From: Alteracholeplasma palmae J233
GTDB taxonomy: Bacteria; Bacillota_I; Bacilli_A; Acholeplasmatales; Acholeplasmataceae
NCBI RefSeq assembly: GCF_000968055.1
Contig: NC_022538.1
Span: 779,499-843,498, forward strand
Direction: 5' to 3'
DNA length: 64,000 bases
Shown: one piece after another, positions 54,704 to 61,574 of the stretch
How the letters are laid out: each line of letters begins with the position of its first letter
How positions within the stretch are numbered: the first letter of the stretch is position 1
Program-made: the position numbers and the translations under genes
Notes under the pieces: model-generated
What the model saw: only the letters and a program-made list of their open reading frames with translations
Database searches by the model: none
What the model was told of the DNA's origin: nothing

Positions 54704-55623
54704 GCCTAGAAAGTACAGCCTTTAAACTAGATAAAATAGGCGATTGGAATGTTAGCTTAAATAGAAAACTTGCTAGGTTTATTTCTAAAAAACTCATTAG
54801 ATACACTGATTGGGTTATGGATGAACGCATATACAAACGCATGCGAGATATGACAGCGCCACTTCACTGGGCTTGGATAAATGGTTGGCTTGCATCTTTA
54901 AAAAAGGCATATGATGAGTTCCCGTTCAAAAAAGAAGGTTTGTACATTGTCACAGGCCTTCCTGGTGCTGGTAAGTCTAGTGTAGCTGCAGAGATTATGC
55001 ATCGTATGTTTTTAGCAACAGGAAAAGGATCATATATAAATACTGCAATCGAAGTACCAAGAGTAGATGAAAATAATTTTAGAAAATATACATTACATCC
55101 AAGATATGAGATAACAGATTTTTTTGATGAAGGTAAAATTGTAGCTTATCCTAATCACTATCTATTTGCAGCACTTCATATTGATGAAGCACATAGAATA
55201 TGGCAATACCGAGTAAACAATTCTAATGAATATATGAACTCATTTAAAGGGTTCATGGAGTATGCTGTCGGAGTCAGACAATACATTGGCCATATTTTTG
55301 CTTATACGCAAATGGATAAGGTTGACGTCCAAATGATGACATTAGCAGAAGCCATTGTTGATGTTCAAGTTAAAAAAGGATTTGATTACGAATATTGGAG
55401 AGAAACAGGAGAATTTAGAATCACAATTCTAGGTTGGGATTTAGTATTTCATAAAGTGGTAACAAATGGTTCAGGTGGATATACAAAAGCTGAATATAAA
55501 CGCGTATTTTTAAAACGCACAATGGATTTAAAATACTTTGATAGTTACAACTTAAGACAAGAGTTAAAAGGCGAGAAAATGGATAATAGATATCAAAATA
55601 GCATTAAAGAGGTGAGAGCATGA
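54700..55623 (+). CDS. Zot/pI-like assembly ATPase
   Basis: 307 residues. Walker A GLPGAGKS lies at 86-93 and Walker B ALHIDEAHRIW near 158-168, matching the zonular occludens toxin/pI family that powers filamentous phage extrusion. A later SerGly-rich turn and the KAEYKRVFLKRTMD end follow. Typical members carry a membrane helix after the ATPase domain; here none is seen, but the next gene encodes one. It is coupled to the upstream small genes and overlaps the next start by 4 nt. This is the strongest marker that the element is a virus. Confidence 0.75.
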   Translation: MSLESTAFKLDKIGDWNVSLNRKLARFISKKLIRYTDWVMDERIYKRMRDMTAPLHWAWINGWLASLKKAYDEFPFKKEGLYIVTGLPGAGKSSVAAEIMHRMFLATGKGSYINTAIEVPRVDENNFRKYTLHPRYEITDFFDEGKIVAYPNHYLFAALHIDEAHRIWQYRVNNSNEYMNSFKGFMEYAVGVRQYIGHIFAYTQMDKVDVQMMTLAEAIVDVQVKKGFDYEYWRETGEFRITILGWDLVFHKVVTNGSGGYTKAEYKRVFLKRTMDLKYFDSYNLRQELKGEKMDNRYQNSIKEVRA

Positions 55624-56000
55624 CATGGAGTGAAATACTTAACATATCTGGGCAAGTTATATTTTGGATTGCTCTAGTAGCGTTATCTGTATTACTTCTA
55701 AAACTAGTGTTTTTAGTGGCTGTGTTTTTGTTTGCAACAGCAATCTATATAATTCCCTGGAAACAAACAAAAATTGATTTAAGGGCAATATCTGAGACGA
55801 AAATAGAACAGCGCATATATCTGGATGAATACCAGTTCACAATAGCAAGTGAACAGCACAGAAAAGAATTAGAAGAAAAAGTAAAAGTAATAAAAGACGT
55901 CGAAAGTAAGATAAGAAAAAGAGCTGCAGAACTTAAGAGTATTACAGCTCAGATTGAACGAGTTGAAAATGGTGACAAAAAAAGTAAGAAAAAAGCGTGA
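55620..56000 (+). CDS. Membrane protein with coiled coil, putative ATPase partner
   Basis: 126 residues. Two close hydrophobic helices (VIFWIALVALSVLLLKLVFL, then VAVFLFATAIYIIPW) precede a charged coiled coil (about 75-120). It overlaps the ATPase gene by 4 nt, and may provide the membrane anchor that the ATPase lacks. This is inference from position. Confidence 0.68.
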   Translation: MTWSEILNISGQVIFWIALVALSVLLLKLVFLVAVFLFATAIYIIPWKQTKIDLRAISETKIEQRIYLDEYQFTIASEQHRKELEEKVKVIKDVESKIRKRAAELKSITAQIERVENGDKKSKKKA

Positions 56001-56043
56001 TTTTATATATACTTTAGTATATATATTTAAAATAATATATTTG

Positions 56044-56057
56044 GGCGCGCCGTTAAC
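56044..56057. other. Adjacent palindromes GGCGCGCC and GTTAAC
   Basis: An 8-bp all-G/C palindrome followed directly by a 6-bp palindrome in an otherwise very A/T-rich intergenic gap; just upstream is a 10-bp A/T hairpin (about 56005-56026). Confidence 0.5.
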
Positions 56058-56075
56058 AACTAGGAGGACATAAAA

Positions 56076-56552
56076 TTGATTACAAAAGTTGTTATATTAA
56101 TGATTAGAATTCCATTTCTATTGTTGGTTAGATTATTTGTTCCGTCAAAGTTAAAACAGAAAAAAAAGAATCACATCGGAAAAATATATGCCGTTAATCC
56201 TAAACATATTGTAAAAAAAAGAGATTGGGAATCATACGAAAAGATTAAAGGAAAGAATGCAAATAATGATAGACTAGTTATGGTCGGAGTTCAAAAGAAA
56301 AATAAAAAAGTTCAAGTATCTAATTTAACGACTAAAGCAACATCTGATCAAATTGATAAGAAACACAAAGTTAGATTATATGAAACTTATAAAAATAAAA
56401 AAAGTTATGTAGATACTAATACAATTGGTAAAAGTAGATTAACAGGTAAAAATTTTAAAGTAGGGCAATCGCCTTTAAATAAACCTATTAAAAAGGCAAA
56501 GGATAAAGACATACAAGATTATCAAAATGCACGAAAAGTAAGAGGTAGATAA
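56076..56552 (+). CDS. Basic membrane-anchored element protein
   Basis: 158 residues. An N-terminal hydrophobic segment (VVILMIRIPFLLLVRLFV) is followed by a highly basic, low-complexity domain rich in Lys and Asn; the net charge suggests contact with DNA or membrane lipid. The start is TTG 56076, with TAGGAGG 9 nt upstream. No family recognised. It ends the structural block and is followed by a hairpin. Confidence 0.65.
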   Translation: MITKVVILMIRIPFLLLVRLFVPSKLKQKKKNHIGKIYAVNPKHIVKKRDWESYEKIKGKNANNDRLVMVGVQKKNKKVQVSNLTTKATSDQIDKKHKVRLYETYKNKKSYVDTNTIGKSRLTGKNFKVGQSPLNKPIKKAKDKDIQDYQNARKVRGR

Positions 56553-56559
56553 AAAAAGA

Positions 56560-56584
56560 GTCCCTTTAATTAAAAAGGGACTTA
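56560..56584 (+). terminator. Hairpin after the structural block
   Basis: Nearly perfect stem from 56560 to 56584 without a following T-run. Its arms repeat sequences found at 49157-49166 and 49185-49197 at the other end of the block. Confidence 0.55.
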
Positions 56585-56725
56585 GTTGTATGTGGCAGTA
56601 GCTAAGACTACCAACCCGGCATGTACGCCTCGTTATTATCTTATAATAATAATTTAAAAATGTCAATTTATCCACATATTTTATGGGAAATTATATGTTG
56701 ACATTGTAATATAATAGTATATGCA

Positions 56726-56737
56726 GGTTGCGCAACC
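56726..56737. promoter_or_regulatory. Perfect 12-bp palindrome upstream of the recombinase gene
   Basis: GGTTGCGCAACC lies 35 nt before the recombinase ATG, just after A/T-rich promoter-like sequence (TTGACA at 56698 and TATAAT at 56710, wrongly spaced for each other). It is a candidate operator. Confidence 0.5.
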
Positions 56738-56771
56738 CTTTTAAAAATACAAACATTGAAAGGGAAACATC

Positions 56772-57647
56772 ATGACAATAGAAGAATTAATAACTAGATA
56801 TATTAACGAAACAAAAAATAGAAAAAGAAGCGATACTCTTATTAACGAACCATCAGCATTTAGACCTATACTAAAATGCTTAAAAGCATTAAATATTGAA
56901 GATGCAAACGACTTAAGATATGAAGATGGAGAAAGAGTTATAGAGTGGTTGAAAAATAATACACGTTCAAAAAATACTACAATTAATAAACGGATAGGAT
57001 ATATCAAAACAGCTCTAAGACATTCAAAACTAATGAGCAATACATTTCTTTTAGTTCCTAAGTTGCCAAACGATACTGAACCATTTGTACCTATGCAACA
57101 TGAAGTATTAAAAGCGGCCATAAAATTATCTGAAATAGAAGTGAATAAAAATTCCTGGGTATACAATGCAATATTTATACTACTATATGATACCGGCTGC
57201 CGAATTAATGAACTTTTGAATATCCAGAAACATAATGTATTAATTGACGTCAATACAATAGTATTAGAAACACAAACAACAAAAGGTAGACAACAAAGAT
57301 ATGTTTACTTTACCAGTGTTAATGTAGATCTAATTAAAAAATTGATAAGGTCTACACCTGGAACGTATATATTTTGGAATTATATAAAAAATAGAAAAAT
57401 GAGTAGGGATGATTTTAAAAATTACACAAGAAAAATGAAAGAAAAATTAAATGTAGATAGATTTCATGCTCACCAAATAAGAAAAAAATTTGCAACAGAT
57501 ATGGTAGTAGATGGTGCTAATCTAAAGACTGTACAAACAATACTTGGTCATAAAGATTACAAAACTACAGAGAACTATGTTAAATATGATGCAATAATTG
57601 CGCGTAAAGAGTATGAAAAAATTATGAATAAGAAAAAAAGCCGATAA
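56772..57647 (+). CDS. Tyrosine recombinase (integrase)
   Basis: 291 residues with an N-terminal SAM-like DNA-binding domain and a C-terminal catalytic domain. The catalytic set is R144 (DTGCRINELL), K171, H234 and R237 (FHAHQIRKKFA), H260 (LGHKDYKT) and Y269 (ENYVKYD), all present. It should integrate and excise the element at tRNA-Lys. It lies about 0.8 kb inside the right attachment site, with the regulator pair between. GAAAGGG precedes ATG. Confidence 0.93.
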   Translation: MTIEELITRYINETKNRKRSDTLINEPSAFRPILKCLKALNIEDANDLRYEDGERVIEWLKNNTRSKNTTINKRIGYIKTALRHSKLMSNTFLLVPKLPNDTEPFVPMQHEVLKAAIKLSEIEVNKNSWVYNAIFILLYDTGCRINELLNIQKHNVLIDVNTIVLETQTTKGRQQRYVYFTSVNVDLIKKLIRSTPGTYIFWNYIKNRKMSRDDFKNYTRKMKEKLNVDRFHAHQIRKKFATDMVVDGANLKTVQTILGHKDYKTTENYVKYDAIIARKEYEKIMNKKKSR

Positions 57648-57654
57648 AGGCTTT

Positions 57655-58056
57655 TTATTTTCTTACTCCTGATACTAATTCAACATAAAATTTTGAAAAT
57701 TTTAAGGTTTCAAAAATCCCGTTAGTAAATTCAATTGTATATGTTTGATTTTTATATAGTCCGTATTCAATTTTAGTTTCTCTTTTGAGTATAGAACCGT
57801 TATTATCTGTATAGTTGACTCTTAATACGATTTCTTTTATATCTCTTTTTGGAATAACTGTAGCAATCACTTTGGTCCAACCGTTGTGAGTATAAGATAA
57901 ATCAAAATCATTGCGGCTTAATTCTTTTGATTCAATTAAAGGAGTAGAACTGTCAGTTAACCCTTCTTTATTGAAAACTAGTTTATCGAAAGCTATAAAA
58001 GCTGCAATAACAATAACTAGAACAAATAATGTTTTTAATGTACTTGATTTTTTCAT
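57655..58056 (-). CDS. Small membrane-anchored or secreted protein
   Basis: 133 residues. The N-terminal hydrophobic segment (TLKTLFVLVIVIAAFIAF) lacks a lipobox, so it is an uncleaved anchor or signal. The rest is beta-rich (KVIATVIPKRDIKEIVLRVN), similar to FxLYD or lipoprotein-like domains without a firm match. It follows the XRE gene by 20 nt with AAAGGGG upstream, so it is cotranscribed with the repressor and may alter the lysogen surface or exclude related phages; this is inference. Confidence 0.7.
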   Translation of the reverse strand: MKKSSTLKTLFVLVIVIAAFIAFDKLVFNKEGLTDSSTPLIESKELSRNDFDLSYTHNGWTKVIATVIPKRDIKEIVLRVNYTDNNGSILKRETKIEYGLYKNQTYTIEFTNGIFETLKFSKFYVELVSGVRK

Positions 58057-58076
58057 TTAGATATATCCCCTTTAGT

Positions 58077-58298
58077 TTATCTGATTTTTTTACTTAACTT
58101 TTCTTGAATAGATTTGAAATCTATCAATTCTTCAATAGTTATATCCATTTTTTGACATATTAAAACTAGTGTTTCAATATTTGGTTCTCTCGTACCACGT
58201 TCATATTGAGATATGGCAATTTGTGAGACACCTAATAGTGTAGCTAAATCTTGTTGTGATAGTTTTTTTCTCTTTCTAATAGCTCTTAAGTTTAACAT
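58077..58298 (-). CDS. XRE-family transcription regulator (phage-type repressor)
   Basis: 73 residues. The helix-turn-helix covers LSQQDLATLLGVSQIAISQY, followed by ERGTREPNIETLVLICQ, a standard Cro/C1-type domain, with a short C-terminal helix and no protease or sensor domain. AAGGAGG precedes ATG (58298). Two near-identical palindromes upstream (58312-58326 and 58344-58358) are likely binding sites. Position next to the recombinase and att site fits a lysogeny repressor. Confidence 0.88.
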   Translation of the reverse strand: MLNLRAIRKRKKLSQQDLATLLGVSQIAISQYERGTREPNIETLVLICQKMDITIEELIDFKSIQEKLSKKIR

Positions 58299-58311
58299 AA
58301 ACCCTCCTTTT

Positions 58312-58358
58312 AATTCAAAATGAAGTAAAAAACATTGACATTCAATTCAATATGAATT
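58312..58358. promoter_or_regulatory. Two operator-like palindromes of the XRE regulator
   Basis: AATTCA-N3-TGAATT at 58344-58358 is perfect; AATTCA-N3-TGAAGT at 58312-58326 has one mismatch. The centres are 32 bp apart. Confidence 0.65.
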
Positions 58359-58363
58359 ATTAT
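58335..58363 (+). promoter_or_regulatory. Outward promoter overlapping the operator
   Basis: TTGACA (58335-58340), 17 nt, TATTAT (58358-58363) on the plus strand. The perfect palindrome sits inside the spacer. It points at the right attachment site, and in the circular form would read into the left-end genes. Confidence 0.7.
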
Positions 58364-58418
58364 TAGTGTAAGCAGTTGTCGAGACGGCTTATTAATCAAA
58401 GGGTTATTTAATAAATTA

Positions 58419-58442
58419 AGCCCTTTGATTCCTCAAAAGGCT
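58419..58442 (-). terminator. Element-borne terminator of tRNA-Lys
   Basis: Arms 58419-58428 and 58433-58442 (one mismatch) end in a minus-strand T-rich run. It closely resembles the left-side terminator at 48611-48638. A competing inverted repeat uses 58394-58403 and 58421-58430. Confidence 0.6.
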
Positions 58443-58455
58443 ATTACAGTTATTT

Positions 58456-58531
58456 TGGTGCACCCTCACAGGCTCGAACTGTGGACCCAATGATTAAGAG
58501 TCATTTGCTCTACCAACTGAGCTAAGGGTGC
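58456..58531 (-). tRNA. tRNA-Lys (anticodon CTT)
   Basis: A complete cloverleaf on the minus strand: acceptor GCACCCT/AGGGTGC with encoded CCA, D arm GCTC/GAGC, anticodon stem AATGA/TCATT with loop CTCTTAA (anticodon CTT), and T stem CACAG/CTGTG. Its 3' half is supplied by the element; the displaced 3' half remains at 48655-48700. Confidence 0.96.
58481..58501. repeat. Right attachment core
   Basis: 21 nt identical to 48680-48700, running from the anticodon loop into the variable region of tRNA-Lys. Strand exchange should have taken place here. Confidence 0.88.
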
Positions 58532-58551
58532 ATGTAACGACATAAAAAACA

Positions 58552-58580
58552 AGACGCTTATTATACAAGGGCGTTTTTTT
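58552..58580 (+). terminator. Weak terminator upstream of tRNA-Lys
   Basis: A short ACGC/GCGT stem followed on the plus strand by T7. It would stop rightward transcripts leaving the element. Confidence 0.4.
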
Positions 58581-58606
58581 GTTTATATAAAATTGGTCGC
58601 AGGAAT

Positions 58607-58635
58607 ATTGTATAACAAATAGATAACCTTGTCAA
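58607..58635 (-). promoter_or_regulatory. Promoter for tRNA-Lys
   Basis: On the minus strand: TTGACA (58635-58630), 17 nt, TACAAT (58612-58607). Confidence 0.8.
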
Positions 58636-58708
58636 TAAAAAAAGGGTATTTTAACTACGTTAAATATAATTTATTTAAAATAATTTTGATATTCAAAGTA
58701 AAAAAGTA

Positions 58709-58717
58709 TGCTATAAT
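58709..58717 (+). promoter_or_regulatory. Extended -10 promoter for the 58746 gene
   Basis: TG-C-TATAAT, TATAAT at 58712-58717, with a poorly spaced TTGATA at 58686. Confidence 0.5.
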
Positions 58718-58745
58718 AATATCACTATAATTATAAGGAGCATTT

Positions 58746-59390
58746 ATGAAAACAGGACAAACAATACATAAAATAAGAACAAATAATTTAACAAGATACA
58801 TCATTGTAGGTACGATATTATTCTTTGCGGCACTAGGCGTATTACTATCACTTATTGACTCTATTACTCATAATAAGCCATTAGATATGATTGCTTATTT
58901 CACAAACCAAAGTAATATTTTAGTAGTAGTTGTATTATCACTTTATTTTTTTAATAAACAAGATGAAAAATGGTATAGGATTTTATCCATTGTTGCATTA
59001 GTTGATATTCTTATGACAGGATTAATCTACCATTTTGTTATTAATGGTATAGCTAATATAGGAAATATGAGTTTTAATGGACAATTAGTACATACGATTA
59101 CTCCTTTATTATTCCCAGTATTTTATTACCTACTAGTAAAAGGAGTAGTAACATTTAAACAACTAAGTTTTGCGTTAGTTCATCCACTCATCTATTTTTC
59201 ATTTTTTATGATTTTTGGAGGATTAATAAAGTGGTATCCATATGATTTTTTAAACCCGACATTACCAAATAAATCATTAGGATCGGTTGCTGCATTCTCA
59301 TTAGGAATACTTTTACCAATCATATTAGTATTCACACTTGTCTTAGCGACACTTAAAAATCTAATTGAAAAGAGACAAACAAACTTATAA
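58746..59390 (+). CDS. Pr6Pr-like integral membrane protein
   Basis: 214 residues with about six membrane helices. The motif YFTNQSNILVVVV between helices 1 and 2, and later HTITPLLFPVFYYLL and HPLIYFSFFMIF, match the Pr6Pr family (FAR-17a/AIG1-related) found in Firmicutes. The function is unknown; eukaryotic relatives are fatty-acid-ester hydrolases. It is flanked by its own promoter and terminator. Confidence 0.7.
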   Translation: MKTGQTIHKIRTNNLTRYIIVGTILFFAALGVLLSLIDSITHNKPLDMIAYFTNQSNILVVVVLSLYFFNKQDEKWYRILSIVALVDILMTGLIYHFVINGIANIGNMSFNGQLVHTITPLLFPVFYYLLVKGVVTFKQLSFALVHPLIYFSFFMIFGGLIKWYPYDFLNPTLPNKSLGSVAAFSLGILLPIILVFTLVLATLKNLIEKRQTNL

Positions 59391-59398
59391 TTTTTAAT

Positions 59399-59427
59399 GA
59401 AGGTCATAATCTGACCTTTATTTTTTT
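59399..59427 (+). terminator. Terminator of the 58746 gene
   Basis: Seven-base arms 59400-59406 and 59412-59418, then T7. Confidence 0.85.
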
Positions 59428-59480
59428 ACATATTTCTTTAAATATGTTAAAATAAATAGAGTTAGATTGGAAGGTGCTTT

Positions 59481-59963
59481 ATGGGACATATACTTATTTG
59501 GTCTTTATTAGGACTACTTATTATCTTGATGTATATTTTTTATAAAGTATATTCAATGAAAATAGAGAATAAACAAAAGAAAAGAAAAAAGATAATAGAC
59601 ATATTAGAAAAAAATGGTAAAGTAAAAGAATGTATTAATAATGACTTTATTATATTTGAATATAGAAATGAAGTTTATGAAATCTTTCTTTGGAATGTAC
59701 CAAATAACTGTGAAATTACATTTAACAGTAAAAAAATATGGGAAATTAGAAAAGGCTCAAGCATAGTTTTAAAAGATATGAGCAGTTTTGTAATTAAACC
59801 AGGAAAAAAGATTGTCTTAATTTCACCTAAACAACAAGTACTAAAAAGATATGAGAATGAAAATGAGATGAAGTTTATATATCCTAACGAACCTTTCTGG
59901 AATATGAATGCTATCTTTCTAGAAGATTTAGAAGAAACATTAATGAATGGATTGAGTAAATAA
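59481..59963 (+). CDS. Single-pass membrane protein of unknown function
   Basis: 160 residues: an N-terminal membrane helix (ILIWSLLGLLIILMYIFY), a basic stretch, then a soluble domain with mixed strands (FIIFEYRNEVYEIFLWNV). The soluble part should face the cytoplasm given the Lys-rich stretch after the helix. No family recognised. It is translationally coupled to the ABC-F gene (1-nt overlap). Confidence 0.68.
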   Translation: MGHILIWSLLGLLIILMYIFYKVYSMKIENKQKKRKKIIDILEKNGKVKECINNDFIIFEYRNEVYEIFLWNVPNNCEITFNSKKIWEIRKGSSIVLKDMSSFVIKPGKKIVLISPKQQVLKRYENENEMKFIYPNEPFWNMNAIFLEDLEETLMNGLSK

Positions 59964-61513
59964 TGAGTTTATTAGAAGTAACAAATTTAAATTTTAAATA
60001 TCAATTAGAAGAATTGTATAAAGAGGCAGAAATGCGTCTTTTTTTAGGTGATCATGCAGTCTTAGTTGGACCTAATGGTGCAGGAAAATCTACACTACTT
60101 AAACTTATTAATAAAGATTTATCACCTGATAAAGGAAAAGTAGAATGGCAAGCACATATCAAAGTAGGGTATTTAGATCAATATGCTACAATTGATCCTC
60201 AAATACAAGTTAAAACATATTTATATGATGTATTTTTACCTTTATTTGAAAAAGAACTTGAGCAACAAAAAGTATATGAAAAAATTGCTTTAATCCAAGA
60301 TGAAAAAGAACAAGATAGATTATTACACTATGCAATGTCAATTACTGAAGAACTAGAGAATAAAAACTTTTATTCGATTGCTTCTCAAATAGGAAATGTC
60401 ATTAATGGTTTAGGACTAAGCCAAGAAATACTTGAATATAAAATTAAAGAATTATCAGGCGGGATGAGAGCAAAAGTTATTTTAGGAAAACTCTTATTAG
60501 GTGAATCTGATGTATTATTACTAGATGAACCAACAAACTTCTTAGATGTTAAACATATCGAATGGTTAGAAAAATTTTTAAATAATTACGAAAAAACATT
60601 TTTAGTAGTTTCTCATGATGAAGGTTTTCTAGCGAATATTGCAAAAACAGTTTATGCAGTAGAAAATGGTAAAATTAGCCGCTATAAAGGTGATTATTAC
60701 TATTACTTAGAAGAACGCGAATTAAGAATGAGCCAGCAACAAAAAGCTTTTGAATCACAAAATAAATTTATCGAAAAAACAGAAGATTTTATCAAGAAAA
60801 ATATTACTCGTGCTTCAACAACTAAAAGAGCACAAAGTAGAAGAAAAATGCTAGAAAAAATCCCACGTTTAACAAAACCTAAAGTAAATAAGAAACTACA
60901 CTTTAAATTTGATTTCTCTGTTCCTACTGGGCAAGAAGTATTAAAAATAACAGACTTAGAAATTGGATATAATAGCGAAGCGTTATTAGCACCGATTAAT
61001 TTTGAAGTAAGAAAAAACGATAAAGTAGTTATTACTGGTAAAAACGGAATAGGAAAATCTACTTTACTTAAAACAGTTCTAAATATTATTCCTAAAATTA
61101 GTGGGACATACCATTTTATAGATACTGCTAATATTGTTTATTTTGAACAAGATAGTCATTTAGATGAAAAATATACAGCTTTTGAGCATATCCATTATCA
61201 ATATCCTGATTATAATAAGACTCAAGTGATGGGACTTTTGGCTCATTATGGGATTGATTATGAATTAGCAACAAGACATATTTCTACTCTTTCAGGTGGG
61301 GAAAAAACAAAATTAAGATTTGCCTTATTACAAGATACTAAAAGCAATGTTTTAATATTAGATGAACCCACTAACCATTTGGATGTAGATGCTAAAGAGG
61401 CATTAAAAGAAGCTCTTTTAAATTATGAAGGAACACTCATTTTAGTTTCGCATGAGAAAGAATTTTACCAAGAAATATGTGATTATGAAATATCGTTGTA
61501 TGAAACTGCATAA
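59963..61513 (+). CDS. ABC-F family ATPase
   Basis: 516 residues with two ABC domains and no membrane segment. Domain 1: GPNGAGKST, LSGGMRAKV, LLLDEPTNFLD. Domain 2: GKNGIGKST, LSGGEKTKL, LILDEPTNHLD. The linker between them (about 235-305) is charged and helical, as in ABC-F proteins that act on the ribosome. Some members give antibiotic protection and others, such as the YbiT/EttA types, are translation factors; the subgroup cannot be fixed by eye. Confidence 0.93.
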   Translation: MSLLEVTNLNFKYQLEELYKEAEMRLFLGDHAVLVGPNGAGKSTLLKLINKDLSPDKGKVEWQAHIKVGYLDQYATIDPQIQVKTYLYDVFLPLFEKELEQQKVYEKIALIQDEKEQDRLLHYAMSITEELENKNFYSIASQIGNVINGLGLSQEILEYKIKELSGGMRAKVILGKLLLGESDVLLLDEPTNFLDVKHIEWLEKFLNNYEKTFLVVSHDEGFLANIAKTVYAVENGKISRYKGDYYYYLEERELRMSQQQKAFESQNKFIEKTEDFIKKNITRASTTKRAQSRRKMLEKIPRLTKPKVNKKLHFKFDFSVPTGQEVLKITDLEIGYNSEALLAPINFEVRKNDKVVITGKNGIGKSTLLKTVLNIIPKISGTYHFIDTANIVYFEQDSHLDEKYTAFEHIHYQYPDYNKTQVMGLLAHYGIDYELATRHISTLSGGEKTKLRFALLQDTKSNVLILDEPTNHLDVDAKEALKEALLNYEGTLILVSHEKEFYQEICDYEISLYETA

Positions 61514-61518
61514 AATAT

Positions 61519-61547
61519 TTGATATTTCTAAAACAATTTGATATAAT
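61519..61547 (+). promoter_or_regulatory. Promoter for rpmG
   Basis: TTGATA (61519-61524), 17 nt, TATAAT (61542-61547). Confidence 0.8.
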
Positions 61548-61574
61548 TATAAAGTAAGTCTGGAGGGATACACG

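Larger units (their letters stand above)
48680..58501. mobile_element. Integrated phage-like element in tRNA-Lys, about 9.8 kb
   Basis: Direct repeats of the tRNA-Lys 3' half bound a block with a tyrosine recombinase, an XRE regulator, a putative initiator with iterons, signal-peptide proteins, several small membrane proteins and a Zot/pI-like ATPase. The circular form would be 9,801 bp (core to core). There is no terminase, portal, tail, holin or lysin gene, so it is not a tailed phage. Acholeplasma hosts are known to carry filamentous phages (MV-L51 type) and the temperate enveloped plasmavirus L2; either group could fit. Gene order (replication, secreted adsorption-type proteins, small membrane proteins, pI-like ATPase) favours filamentous phage. 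An integrative plasmid is the main alternative. Confidence 0.85.

Noticed and set aside
56698-56715. TTGACA plus TATAAT as a promoter for the recombinase
   Set aside because: The spacing is only 6 nt, far from 16-18. Each box may be used alone, but not as a pair.
48680-58501. Tailed prophage or conjugative element
   Set aside because: No terminase, portal, capsid, tail, lysis, relaxase or type IV secretion genes are seen, and the size is too small.
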